Shown: one piece after another, positions 54,450-63,163 of the stretch
How the letters are laid out: each line of letters begins with the position of its first letter
Numbering within the stretch: position 1 is the first letter of the stretch
NCBI GenBank assembly: GCA_021801795.1
Contig: JAJYXR010000038.1
Span: 1-64,000 of the forward strand
Origin: Actinomycetes bacterium
GTDB taxonomy: Bacteria > Actinomycetota > Acidimicrobiia > Acidimicrobiales > JAJYXR01
Direction: 5' to 3'
Length of the DNA stretch: 64,000 nt
Notes under the pieces: generated by a model
Told to the model about the DNA's origin: nothing
The model's database searches: none
What the model saw: only the letters and a program-made list of their open reading frames with translations
Program-made: the position numbers and the translations under genes

Positions 54450-54517
54450 TCCTCCCCAGGGCTGAAGCCAGGGGCTCGCGGGCAGCTGAAGCCAACGGTC
54501 CGGGCGGGCGCGTCTGG

Positions 54518-55804
54518 TCAGGACTCCCGGAGGGCTTCCATGCGCCTGCGCCAGCCGGCCGGCAGCACCCGGGCGAGGACGTCGTCGACGGTGACGGCGC
54601 CGATGACCCGGTCGTCGTCGTCGACGACCGCCAGGGAGACGAGGTTGTAATCGGCGGTGGTGACCGCGATCTCGACGAGGTCGGCGTTCGGCCCGACCCT
54701 GGGGGGATCTGGCTGGGCGAGATCCGCGAGATGCTGGCCCGCTTCTGCGCCGACCAGCTTGACGAGGGGGACGAAGCCAGTCAGCGCGCCGTCGGGGTCG
54801 ACGACGAAGATGCCTCCGAGGTTGTCGGGCAGGTCGTCGGTAGTCGCGACTGTCGCGGCGGCCTCGCCTACGAGGGTGGATCCTGGCAGGGAGACGACGT
54901 TAGGGTTCATGAGCCCACCGGCAGTGTCGGGATGGTATCCGAGCAGTGAGCGGACGATGGCCTGCTGTGGCGCTGGTATCAGCTCCAGGATCTTGGCCCG
55001 GCGATCCTGCTCGATGGAGGTGATCAGATCTGCGGCGTCGTCGGGTGCCATGGCACCGAGCAGCTCGGCGACCTCGGCGTCGGAGCGGTCGCGGACGGCG
55101 TCGAGCCGGTGGGAGGAGTCGAGCTCCTCGATGACGTCGGCCTCGAGCTCGGGGTCGGCCTCCAGAGCGCCGAGTATCTCCCTGCCCTCCTCGGCTGATG
55201 CCTCCTCCAGCAGGTCGGCGATCCGGGCCGGGTGGATGGGGCGGAGGGAGCGCAGGCCGAGCCTGCGCCTGGCGGTGGGGACATGACCGACGAAGGGTAC
55301 GAGCTCCCGCCAGGGGATGACGGTCGGCGATTCCTCGTCCATCTCGTCGCTGCGGCGGATGTGGAGGCGGTGCCTCAGCCTCCGCCTCAGCCGCTCGGCC
55401 CCCTCTGCGACGTCGACGCCTACGAGATGCCAGCCCATGGCTACGGGGTCCTGCACCAGGACGACGTCGTCGGCCCGGACCAGCTGGGGGCGGAGGCGGT
55501 AGTGGACGCATATGAGGTTGTGCCCGACGAGGTCGCGGCCGATCAGGATCTCGCCGGGCCGGCGCTCGAAGAGTCCTAGGCCCTCCACCGGTCGGCTCGA
55601 TACCAGGTGGTCTGGAGCCAGCTCTGATAGGTACTTGGCGGGAAGGAAGAGCGCCTTGGAGTCGTGCTCGATCAGGAGCCCGGTGAGGGGAGGGGTGCCG
55701 TTCTCCACCAGGCGGACAGCCGCGTCGGCGACCTCGCCGTTGCCGGCACCCTCGAAGAGCACTTGGCTGCCCTTCAATGACGAGAACCAGAGGCGATCCG
55801 CCAT
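54518..55804 (-). CDS. MgtE N-domain plus CBS-pair protein without membrane part
   Basis: 428 aa from ATG 55804. A PRC-barrel-like N-terminus (residues 1-160) precedes the MgtE superhelical domain (HPARIADLLEEASAEEGREI, DAEVAELLGAMAPDDAADLI, LLGYHPDTAGGLMNPNVVSL) and a CBS pair (NLGGIFVVDPDGALTGFVPL, NLVSLAVVDDDDRVIGAVTV). The MgtE channel helices are absent, so it should act as a Mg2+ or nucleotide sensor rather than a channel. Divergent from the Nramp-like gene, its probable partner. Confidence 0.9.
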   Translation of the reverse strand: MADRLWFSSLKGSQVLFEGAGNGEVADAAVRLVENGTPPLTGLLIEHDSKALFLPAKYLSELAPDHLVSSRPVEGLGLFERRPGEILIGRDLVGHNLICVHYRLRPQLVRADDVVLVQDPVAMGWHLVGVDVAEGAERLRRRLRHRLHIRRSDEMDEESPTVIPWRELVPFVGHVPTARRRLGLRSLRPIHPARIADLLEEASAEEGREILGALEADPELEADVIEELDSSHRLDAVRDRSDAEVAELLGAMAPDDAADLITSIEQDRRAKILELIPAPQQAIVRSLLGYHPDTAGGLMNPNVVSLPGSTLVGEAAATVATTDDLPDNLGGIFVVDPDGALTGFVPLVKLVGAEAGQHLADLAQPDPPRVGPNADLVEIAVTTADYNLVSLAVVDDDDRVIGAVTVDDVLARVLPAGWRRRMEALRES

Positions 55805-55867
55805 GACCGGATCGTAGCCTGACACCGGCTGATGTACGCGCAACGTGCCGGGGCTCGGCCTATGCCG

Positions 55868-55968
55868 GCAGGCGCCCCGGTCGATTCCGCACCTGCTGCA
55901 GCGGCAGGCGCCCCGGTCGATTCCGTACCTGCTGCAGCGGCAGGCACCCCGGTCGATTCCGCAGGTGT
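55868..55968. repeat. 36-bp tandem repeat, 2.7 copies
   Basis: Units start GCAGGCGCCCCGGTCGATTC at 55868, 55904 and 55940; the last is partial and diverged. Located in the 522-bp divergent region between the MgtE_N and Nramp genes. Confidence 0.93.
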
Positions 55969-56108
55969 CCCCGGGGCGTGGGGGCAGGCTATAGTATGTG
56001 GCGAGCCCCAGCGTTGCGTTGGGTGGCTGCTCGTGGCCGTGTATGCGGTTGGTGCGGCCTCCGTGGACGAGCGCAGGGGCGGTCGGACGGCCAGAGGAGG
56101 TGAGGAGC

Positions 56109-56174
56109 ATGCGCAAACGCCCGCGAAGTAGCTCCCACACCAGCGCGCGTCCGGCCCGATCCTCTCGAGGCTGA
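56109..56174 (+). CDS. Candidate leader peptide upstream of the Nramp gene
   Basis: 21-codon frame (MRKRPRSSSHTSARPARSSR then G) with a strong AGGAGG site. The 20 bases AGGAGGTGAGGAGCATGCGC covering its ribosome site and start are identical to those of the Nramp gene (56313-56332). Between the two lies a stable hairpin (CCCGA..TCGGG region, ~56181-56212). This arrangement suggests attenuation-type control. No conservation data are available. Confidence 0.45.
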   Translation: MRKRPRSSSHTSARPARSSRG

Positions 56175-56326
56175 GCTCCCCCGACCAGGTCCGGTGATCT
56201 GGACTGTCGGGCTGAGGCCAGCTAGATCGGCATCTCGCATCGACGGCTAGGACCGGGCGCGCCCCGTATAAGCCCGCCTCACCCGGACTCGAGGGTCCCG
56301 GGTTCACCCAGAAGGAGGTGAGGAGC

Positions 56327-58063
56327 ATGCGCGATCGCGAGCTCGTCCCAACGGCCGATGTGGCCAGCGAAACGGCCGGTGCGGCCAGCGAAACGGCCGG
56401 TGCGGCCAGCGAAGAGATTTTCCAGTCGGAGGCAGCCGGCGGTGGGAGGGGGAATGCGGTTACCCCGAGCAGCCGGCTGGAGGGCCGGCCTGCCGAGGAG
56501 CAGGTGATCCGGGGCGCTCTCGGTACCATCAGGGGCCACGATCTTCCCGGTCGCCGGTCCCTGCGCCGGCGGTTGATGGTGCTGCTGGCGATTATGGGCC
56601 CGGGGCTGATCGTGATGGTCGGGGACAACGACGCGGGCGGGATCACTACCTACGCCCAGGCAGGCCAGGCCTACGGGGTGAGCCTGCTGTGGCTGTTCCC
56701 GGTGCTGCTGGTGGTCCTCTACGTGGCCCAGGAGATGGTGGCGCGCCTGGGAGCGGTTACGGGAGTGGGCCACGGCAAGCTAATACGGGAGCGGTTCGGG
56801 AGGTTCTGGGCCGCCTTCTCGGTGTTCGACCTCTTCCTGTTGAACTTCCTTACCCTGATGACGGAGTTCATCGGGGTGGACCTGGCGATGTCCTACTTCG
56901 GGGTGAGCCCCTTCGTGTCGGTGCCGATCTCCGCGGTGCTGATGGTGGCGGTGGTGGTGAGCGGGGAGCTGTACCGCTGGGAGCGGTACATGTACGGGCT
57001 GATCGTGGTGAGCCTGCTGGTGGTGCCACTGATGTTCCTGGTCCATCTGCACGTGGGGGCGATAGTGCATGGCACCCTCGTCCCTTCGGTGGCGGGCGGC
57101 ATCAACTCGACGGCGATGATCTTCATCATCGGCATCGTGGGCACCACGATCGCGCCCTGGCAGCTCTTCTTCCAGCAGGGGAACGTCATAGACAAGAAGA
57201 TCGGAACCCGGTTCACGAACTACGAGAGAGCTGACACGCTCATCGGGAGCGTGGTGACGAACCTGGCTGGCGGGGCGGTGATGGTAGCGGCGGCGTTTGC
57301 CTTCCTCGGCACGTCGCTGGCCGGCAGGTCCTCGAGCGGCCTGGGCATAGCAAGGGGTTTCGAGCACTACGTGGGTCCTGTGGCGGGGGCGATGTTCGCC
57401 ATCGTGCTGGCCGAGGCGGCGATGATCGGTGCGGCGACGGTAACGGTGTCGACGTCGTACGCGCTGGGCGATCTGTTCGGGATGTCGAGCTCCCTGAACG
57501 TGAGGTTCCGTGAGGCAAAGGGGTTCTACGCGTCCTACGTGGGCATGGTGGCGGCTGCTGCGGTGATAGTGCTGATTCCCCACCTGCCCCTGGGCGTCGT
57601 GAACCTGGGGGTCCAGGTGCTGGCGGGGATCCTGTTGCCGAGTGCGCTGGGGTTCCTGGTGCTGCTGTGCAATGACTCGGAGTTGCTGGGTCCATGGGTG
57701 AACACGCCCTGGGTGAACGTGCTGGCCACCGTCATCGTTGCCCTGCTTCTGCAGCTTTCGCTGGTGCTGACCATCGTGACGGTGTTCCAGTCGGTGAACG
57801 TGGTGGCGGTGGTGTGGGTGACCTCTGTGCCGGTGGTGGCCGCGACGGTGGCGGTCGCGGTGATACAGAGAAGGCGCGCGGGTCGCTGGACGGCAGACCC
57901 GGATGTGCTGGAGATGAGGAAGGAGTGGCTCACCCCCCAGGACGTGCTGCTGAGCCGCCCGGCTATGTCGATGGGACGCAAGCTGGTGCTGGGTGTGCTG
58001 AGGGTTTACCTGGTGGTGGCCATGCTGCTGACGGTGGTTAGCTTCGTGCGGCTCGCGCACTGA
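56327..58063 (+). CDS. Nramp-family divalent metal transporter, non-canonical
   Basis: 578 aa, eleven or twelve TM helices. The low-complexity N-terminus has ASETAGA repeats. The TM1 metal motif is VMVGDNDAGGITTYAQAGQA where classic Nramp has DPGN; the TM6 motif is VGTTIAPWQLFFQQGNVIDK where classic Nramp has MPH. Loss of the selective Met and altered DPGN suggests a cargo other than Mn2+/Fe2+, possibly Mg2+ as for NRMT proteins, supported by the divergent MgtE_N-CBS partner. ATG 56327 is 9 bases after AAGGAGG. Confidence 0.88.
   Translation: MRDRELVPTADVASETAGAASETAGAASEEIFQSEAAGGGRGNAVTPSSRLEGRPAEEQVIRGALGTIRGHDLPGRRSLRRRLMVLLAIMGPGLIVMVGDNDAGGITTYAQAGQAYGVSLLWLFPVLLVVLYVAQEMVARLGAVTGVGHGKLIRERFGRFWAAFSVFDLFLLNFLTLMTEFIGVDLAMSYFGVSPFVSVPISAVLMVAVVVSGELYRWERYMYGLIVVSLLVVPLMFLVHLHVGAIVHGTLVPSVAGGINSTAMIFIIGIVGTTIAPWQLFFQQGNVIDKKIGTRFTNYERADTLIGSVVTNLAGGAVMVAAAFAFLGTSLAGRSSSGLGIARGFEHYVGPVAGAMFAIVLAEAAMIGAATVTVSTSYALGDLFGMSSSLNVRFREAKGFYASYVGMVAAAAVIVLIPHLPLGVVNLGVQVLAGILLPSALGFLVLLCNDSELLGPWVNTPWVNVLATVIVALLLQLSLVLTIVTVFQSVNVVAVVWVTSVPVVAATVAVAVIQRRRAGRWTADPDVLEMRKEWLTPQDVLLSRPAMSMGRKLVLGVLRVYLVVAMLLTVVSFVRLAH
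56363..56410. repeat. 21-bp repeat, 2 copies plus partial, in the Nramp N-terminus
   Basis: GCCAGCGAAACGGCCGGTGC plus G at 56363 and 56384 and a partial copy, coding ASETAGA before the first TM helix. Confidence 0.88.
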
Positions 58064-58209
58064 CCGGACGCGCCAGCGGTTCGCCGGGACCAGTCACGGG
58101 CGAGCCTGCGGGCACCAGGGCTGCCGGCCTCGAGGCCATCCACCTGCTCGGCCAGGGCATATGGAGGCCGGCTGGAATTGGGCACCCGGCAGGCATAGCG
58201 TTTGTCTCC

Positions 58210-58704
58210 ATGAACCCGACTGCCACCGGCGCGTCGCCCCCTGCCGGGACGCCCCTGGAGGCGCAGCCGCTGCCGGACAATGTCGTTCCTGCTGCTCCCG
58301 CAGCGTCGAGCCGTGACGCGGGGGCAGTGGCGAGGCCGGGGCGCAGCGGAGCAGACCAGGTGATGTGCCGGCTGCTATGCATACCCTCGGAGCGCAGAGC
58401 GCGCGCCTCGGAGGAGGACGCGCAGCGGCTGTTCAGTGTCGCGATGGTGCTGTCGGGCCTCCGCTGCCTGCTCAGCTACATCGTGCTGCCGTTCCTCCTC
58501 CCGGCCCTGGGTCTGGCTGCAGGGGTGGGGCCGTACATAGGAATCCCGGTGGGGATCGTGGCCCTGGTGTTCGACGTGAAGGGGATCAGGCGGTTCTGGA
58601 TGGCCAACCATCGGTGGCGGTGGGTGATGAGCGGCGTGTACGTGTTCGTGATCGTGCTGGTGCTGGTGCTGGTGGGCGGCGACATCGCGACGCTGGTATC
58701 CTGA
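58210..58704 (+). CDS. Small membrane protein, unknown function
   Basis: 164 aa, start at 58210 uncertain. A Pro/Ala-rich N-terminus (~50 residues), then MCRLLCIPSERRARASEEDA and three hydrophobic segments (CLLSYIVLPFLLPALGLAAG, GPYIGIPVGIVALVFDVKGI, RWVMSGVYVFVIVLVLVLVG). Resembles conserved actinobacterial membrane proteins of unknown role. Downstream of the Nramp gene in the same direction. Confidence 0.65.
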   Translation: MNPTATGASPPAGTPLEAQPLPDNVVPAAPAASSRDAGAVARPGRSGADQVMCRLLCIPSERRARASEEDAQRLFSVAMVLSGLRCLLSYIVLPFLLPALGLAAGVGPYIGIPVGIVALVFDVKGIRRFWMANHRWRWVMSGVYVFVIVLVLVLVGGDIATLVS

Positions 58705-58745
58705 ATGGCCTTCTGAGCCGGTGCGGCGGCCGATGCCTAGGGCGG

Positions 58746-59987
58746 CTAACGGAGCTCTTCCAGGGAGGATCCGGAGGTCTCCTTCATGGGAATGCTGACG
58801 ATTCCCCCGAGGAGTGCGAAGGCCGCCAGCCAGGCCAGTCCGGCGCCTGCGCCGTAGCTGCCGGCCAGGAGCGAGTAACCTACCAGGCCCACGATGCCTC
58901 CGAGCCTGCCGGCGCTCTGGGCCATTCCCTGGCCCGTGGCACGGGTGGCGTGTCCTGGTGCCTCGGCGGGAACGATGGGTGTGGTCTTGTCGGGGCCGGC
59001 TGAGCCCACGGCCATCCCGAGGGCCAGGAGGGCTGCGACTACCAGGGGATCCGGCTTCAGCTCCAGGAGCATGATGCCTGCCAGCAGGCCGAAGCTGGCG
59101 GCGCGCAGGAGGAAGCCACCGACCTGGAGCCTGCGGCGGCCCCACCGGTCGATGAGGAAGACTGTGGCAAGCGAGGCGGGGATGGTGACTGCCTTCACCG
59201 CCAGGGCCGCAGCGGAGCCCTTCGCAGCGGAGCTCGAGAGCACCCCTGCGAGGATGACGGGCAGGAAGAGCGCTATCCCCTGGTCGCCTACCTGGTAGCT
59301 GAACCAGGCAGCCATGGGGCGTGCCGCGTGCCTCAGCTTCTGACGGGAGAAGCTCTGGCGTAGGAGCGCGGCGATGTGGAGGGGCTCGATCCGGCGGAAG
59401 ATCGCGGTTTCGGGTATGGACCTTCTCCACCAGAGCACCGGGAGCGCGGCCAGAGCCCCGAGGCCGAGGACGTACCTCCAGCCTTCGCCGTATCCGAGCA
59501 GGAGGGCACCTGCGCCGTAGGCGGCCAGCATCCCGAAGTTGGCCCCGAAGAGTGAGGCGGCCATCCACTGCCCCCGGCGAAGCGCAGGTGCGGTCTCGGC
59601 GAGGTAGACGAGGGCAATGGTGTAGTCCGCCCCGATGCCCACTCCGACCAGCAGGCGGCAGGCCACGAGGAAGGTGTAGTCGGGGGCGAATGCAGACGCG
59701 AGGGTGGCGCCGAAGAAGAGGGCGAGGTCCACGACGAGCAGGGTGGAGCGACCGAAGCGGTCGCCGAGCAGGCCGGCAGTGGCCCCCCCGAGGATCATGC
59801 CGACCACCGCGATGCTGGTGAGGGTCGCGACCTGGAAGCTGCCGAGATGCCAGAGGGGCTTGAGGCTGTCGAGGACGACGCCGATGACCGCCTGGTCGTA
59901 GGCCGCGATCATGATGGTGGCAGCGGGGACCAGGAGGGTGAGCCTGCCCGGGTGCTGGGTGTGCTCCTGCGCGGAAGCTTCCGTCAT
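58746..59987 (-). CDS. MFS transporter (sugar/organic acid porter type)
   Basis: 413 aa, twelve TM helices. AAYDQAVIGVVLDSLKPLWH, GLLGDRFGRSTLLVVDLALF (A-motif), CRLLVGVGIGADYTIALVYL, RRGQWMAASLFGANFG; second half FLIDRWGRRRLQVGGFLL. Upstream is a 28-bp palindrome overlapping a promoter, so expression is probably controlled by a dedicated repressor. Substrate unknown. Confidence 0.87.
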   Translation of the reverse strand: MTEASAQEHTQHPGRLTLLVPAATIMIAAYDQAVIGVVLDSLKPLWHLGSFQVATLTSIAVVGMILGGATAGLLGDRFGRSTLLVVDLALFFGATLASAFAPDYTFLVACRLLVGVGIGADYTIALVYLAETAPALRRGQWMAASLFGANFGMLAAYGAGALLLGYGEGWRYVLGLGALAALPVLWWRRSIPETAIFRRIEPLHIAALLRQSFSRQKLRHAARPMAAWFSYQVGDQGIALFLPVILAGVLSSSAAKGSAAALAVKAVTIPASLATVFLIDRWGRRRLQVGGFLLRAASFGLLAGIMLLELKPDPLVVAALLALGMAVGSAGPDKTTPIVPAEAPGHATRATGQGMAQSAGRLGGIVGLVGYSLLAGSYGAGAGLAWLAAFALLGGIVSIPMKETSGSSLEELR

Positions 59988-60056
59988 CTGCTGGCCGCGG
60001 CCCAGGTGGGGGCGGAGGCGCTGGCTGGATCCGTGCTCACGGCGCTCCTTCCCCTG

Positions 60057-60112
60057 TTGATAGAGAGACCTAACTAGTAATATAAGGTAACCCTTATATT
60101 ACTTCGGGTCAA
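60057..60112. promoter_or_regulatory. Divergent promoters sharing a 28-bp perfect palindrome
   Basis: AGTAATATAAGG - TAAC - CCTTATATTACT (60076-60103) is a perfect 12-bp inverted repeat. Minus strand: TTGACC (60107-60112), 17 bases, TACCTT. Plus strand: TTGATA (60057-60062), 18 bases, TATAAG. The palindrome covers the core of both promoters, so one protein could control the MFS gene and the ctaG operon. AAGGTAACCCTT resembles metal-regulator (DtxR-like) boxes only loosely. Confidence 0.62.
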
Positions 60113-60272
60113 GCTGGAGGCTCTGCTGTGCAGGCGTGCTAGCAGTGCGATCCCACTGGCGGGCTGCTTTGCCGGTGTGGGGGAGGAACGGTTAGCCTTT
60201 CCCTGCCGGATAGTGCCGGCGTGTGCGCTTCGAGGGAGGCCTCCCGCCGGTGCCGGTTATCCGGGGAGCCCA

Positions 60273-61322
60273 ATGATGATCCTCACCCTTCCAGCCCTGC
60301 CGCCCTTCGGAGTAGGTGCGCTCTGGCAGGTTATGAGCAGCTTCGCGACTGGTCCCTGGGCTGTCATCACTCTCATTGGCGAGATCCTGGCGGTGCTGTG
60401 GTACGTCAATGGGGTGCGGAAGCTGGCCGCACGCTCCAGGCGCTGGCCTCGGGGACGCACCGTGGCCTTCCTCGGCGGGGTGGCGGCCATAGCGCTTTCC
60501 TGGCAGAGCGGGGTTGCCTTGTACGCGAGCCAGGTCTTCACGGTGCACATCATCCAGCACCTCGCGATGATGCTGGGTGCACCGGTCCTGCTGGCCCTGG
60601 GGGCCCCGGTGACGCTGGCGGCCCAGACGATGTCCCGGGACTCGAAGACGAGGATGCTCCGGCTGCTGCGTAGCCGGTTGGCGCGGTTGCTCACTAATCC
60701 GGTGGTGGCCGGGACCGGCAACTACGGGCTCATGTTCTGGTTCTTCCTGGATCACGGGATAGTCGTCTCGATGGACCATGCACCCCTTATGGACCTGGTG
60801 AACTGTGCCTTCCTGCTCTTCGGGTGCCTCACCTGGTGGCCGATAGTCTCCCCCGACTACATAGGTCGTAGACGATACGCGTACCCCATGCGGGTGCTGA
60901 TGGGCGTCTCGGGCATGCCCTTCGACACGATCCTCGCCATAACCCTCCTCGCCGGTGGGGCCAGCGCGTCGATAGCGCCGGGGATGTACAGCCTGGCATC
61001 GGTGGAGGCTGGTGCCGAGGTCTTCTGGATACTGGTGATGATGATGAGCGGGCTGGCCACGGCGGTCCCGGCTGCCCAGTGGCTCTCCAACGAGCAGCGC
61101 CGGTCGGTGCGCGCCGACGACCTGCTCGACTCGCGGGGGCGTGCGAAGGGCATCTCGCGATATGGATTCTGGGGCGAGGGTGTGGAGGTGGACGACGAGG
61201 GAACCATGGTCGTTCCCTGGGCACGGGTCGCGACGCCCGGAGTGGCTGCGCCAGGAGCCGTCGAGGCAGGGAGGTCGGGTGGCCCCGGGGCTCCACTGGC
61301 AGATGGAGCGGCTCCCGGATGA
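60273..61322 (+). CDS. ctaG: Cytochrome c oxidase assembly factor CtaG (caa3 type)
   Basis: 349 aa, seven TM helices. ATG 60273 has GGGGAG five bases upstream. Blocks: ALYASQVFTVHIIQHLAMMLGAP (His residues typical of caa3_CtaG), YGLMFWFFLDHGIVVSMDHA, WWPIVSPDYIGRRRYAYPMR, GMPFDTILAITLLAGG. Thought to help build the CuA/CuB centres. Coupled to the SCO fusion gene (ATGA), which also supplies copper. Confidence 0.87.
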   Translation: MMILTLPALPPFGVGALWQVMSSFATGPWAVITLIGEILAVLWYVNGVRKLAARSRRWPRGRTVAFLGGVAAIALSWQSGVALYASQVFTVHIIQHLAMMLGAPVLLALGAPVTLAAQTMSRDSKTRMLRLLRSRLARLLTNPVVAGTGNYGLMFWFFLDHGIVVSMDHAPLMDLVNCAFLLFGCLTWWPIVSPDYIGRRRYAYPMRVLMGVSGMPFDTILAITLLAGGASASIAPGMYSLASVEAGAEVFWILVMMMSGLATAVPAAQWLSNEQRRSVRADDLLDSRGRAKGISRYGFWGEGVEVDDEGTMVVPWARVATPGVAAPGAVEAGRSGGPGAPLADGAAPG

Positions 61323-63163
61323 ACATGCCTCCGAGCTCGAACCTGCCTGCCCAGTACGTGGATTCGCTGGTAACCCATCGGTCGGAGATAGCGCTGCTGG
61401 CGGTGGCCGCGGTGGCCCTGGTGCTCGCAGCCGGTGGCATGAGGAGGCGGGCAGGGGCGGACGGGGGGTCCTCCGGGGGGTCCTCCGGGGGGTCCTCCGG
61501 GGGGCCAGGTGGGTCCGGGTTGGCTGGGATGGGTTCCAGGGAGCCGCCGGCACGCCGGGTGCTGCGGATGGGCTTCGGGTGCCTCTGGATAGTCGACGGG
61601 CTGCTCCAGGCGCAGTCGGCCATGCCGCGCCAGTTCGTGCCGATGGTGATAGAGCCTGCATTGTCAGGCCAGCCGGGCTGGCTGAGGCATATCGGTCGGA
61701 TAGGCGTGAACCTCTGGACTGCCCACACGGTTACCACCGACGCGTTCACGGTGTTCGTACAGGTGGCCATAGGCCTCGCGATCCTGCTGGGCGGTGAGGG
61801 TGCCATGGCGAGGCTGGGGCTCTCCGTGTCGATCGTGTGGGGAGTGACGGTGTGGGTACTGGGCGAGGGGATGGGGGGGCTGGTCGCGAAGAACGCGACC
61901 TGGCTCTCGGGTGCGCCGGGCTCGGCAGCCCTCTACGTCGCAGGCGCGGTGGTTCTGCTGGCCTTCCCGCGGCGGTCCTGGGAGGACGGCAGGGCTACTA
62001 GATGGCTGAGCGCTGCAGTCGCGGGCTTCTGGATTCTGGGCGCGCTGGTAGAGGGCCTCCCCTGGGAGGGCCTCTGGTCGAAGGGGCCGCTCGCCGTGGC
62101 ATTCGCCAGCGCGGCTGGCAATCCCCAGCCGGGCTTCCTGTCCGCTCCCATCACCGCCGCATCCCATCTGGCGGCGTCCGATCCTCGGCTGGTGAACGCC
62201 GTGGCGCTGGTCGCCATGGCAGCCCTGGGGCTGGGGCTCCTGGTGGGCCGGGCACGGCGTGCCTGGCTGGTGGCGTGCCTGGTGTGGTTGGGAGCGATCT
62301 GGTGGGTGGGGATGGATTTCGGGGTGGTGGGGGGCACCGGCACGGACCCGAACTCCGCGATCCCGGTTGCGCTCTTCGTGGTGGCGGTCATGGTCTCCAT
62401 GCGCCCGTCCCGCGTGCGGGCAGCAGATACCCCCGATGTGCTCCCAGTCGACTCCCCCCGGCCTGGCCTGGTGCCGCTGGCGCCTGCGAGCACCAGATCG
62501 CTTGCTTCCTGGTGGATCATCACGGCCGCCGCGGTGGCTGCGATCTGGACCGCAGTTCCGGTGATCGGAGACCTGCCTGCCGCGGCCTCTACTCCCGCAG
62601 TCGAGACCGCGGCGCTGGTGGACAGCGGCGGGATCGCCCAGATCCCCGCCCATCCCCCGGCCCCCTCCTTCCGCCTGGTCGACCAGTACGGCAGGCCACG
62701 GAGCCTGGCCAGCTGGCGGGGGAAGGTGATCTTCCTCTCCTTCCTCGACCCGGTCTGCTACGAGACCTGTCCGGTGGTGGCAGAGGAGCTGGCCCAGGTG
62801 GCCAGCCTGCTGGCGGCGCGTACCCAGCGCGTCGAGTTCGTGGCCATAAACGCGAACCCGACCTTCAGGTCACCTGCCACCCTGAGGGCCTTCGACGCCG
62901 AGCACTCGCTCACCTCGCTGGACAACTGGGCGTTCCTGACGGGCTCCAAGGCCGCGCTCGAAAGGGTGTGGGCTGCCTACGGTGCTCCTTCGCTCGCGCC
63001 CCAGGTGGGCATGGTCGCTCACAGCCTGCTGGTGTACGTGATCGGTCCCGATGGCCAGGAGGTCGCGGTAACCCAGGCCACTGGGGACCCCGGGACGAAG
63101 CTGGAGATCTCCTACGCGAACATGTTCGCGGATCAGGCCGGGAAGCTGCTGCCCCGTGCGTAG
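61319..63163 (+). CDS. Polytopic membrane domain fused to SCO1/SenC
   Basis: 614 aa from ATG 61319. Residues ~20-400: about nine hydrophobic segments (LRMGFGCLWIVDGLLQAQSA, VTTDAFTVFVQVAIGLAILL, VNAVALVAMAALGLGLLVGR). Residues ~440-614: thioredoxin-fold SCO domain with APSFRLVDQYGRPRSLASW, LSFLDPVCYETCPVVAEELA (copper CxxxC) and QVGMVAHSLLVYVIGPDG (copper His). SCO proteins deliver copper to CuA. The fusion to a large membrane domain is unusual. GGSS repeats follow the first helix. Confidence 0.88.
   Translation: MNMPPSSNLPAQYVDSLVTHRSEIALLAVAAVALVLAAGGMRRRAGADGGSSGGSSGGSSGGPGGSGLAGMGSREPPARRVLRMGFGCLWIVDGLLQAQSAMPRQFVPMVIEPALSGQPGWLRHIGRIGVNLWTAHTVTTDAFTVFVQVAIGLAILLGGEGAMARLGLSVSIVWGVTVWVLGEGMGGLVAKNATWLSGAPGSAALYVAGAVVLLAFPRRSWEDGRATRWLSAAVAGFWILGALVEGLPWEGLWSKGPLAVAFASAAGNPQPGFLSAPITAASHLAASDPRLVNAVALVAMAALGLGLLVGRARRAWLVACLVWLGAIWWVGMDFGVVGGTGTDPNSAIPVALFVVAVMVSMRPSRVRAADTPDVLPVDSPRPGLVPLAPASTRSLASWWIITAAAVAAIWTAVPVIGDLPAAASTPAVETAALVDSGGIAQIPAHPPAPSFRLVDQYGRPRSLASWRGKVIFLSFLDPVCYETCPVVAEELAQVASLLAARTQRVEFVAINANPTFRSPATLRAFDAEHSLTSLDNWAFLTGSKAALERVWAAYGAPSLAPQVGMVAHSLLVYVIGPDGQEVAVTQATGDPGTKLEISYANMFADQAGKLLPRA
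61463..61502. repeat. 12-bp repeat, 3 copies plus partial
   Basis: GGGGGGTCCTCC three times then GGGGGG; codes Gly-Gly-Ser-Ser repeats in the loop after the first TM helix of the SCO fusion protein. Confidence 0.92.

Noticed and set aside
56041..56326. M-box (ykoK) magnesium riboswitch upstream of the Nramp gene
   Set aside because: GGTGAGGAGCATG looks like part of the M-box opening, but the match is the ribosome site and the remaining conserved M-box blocks are absent.
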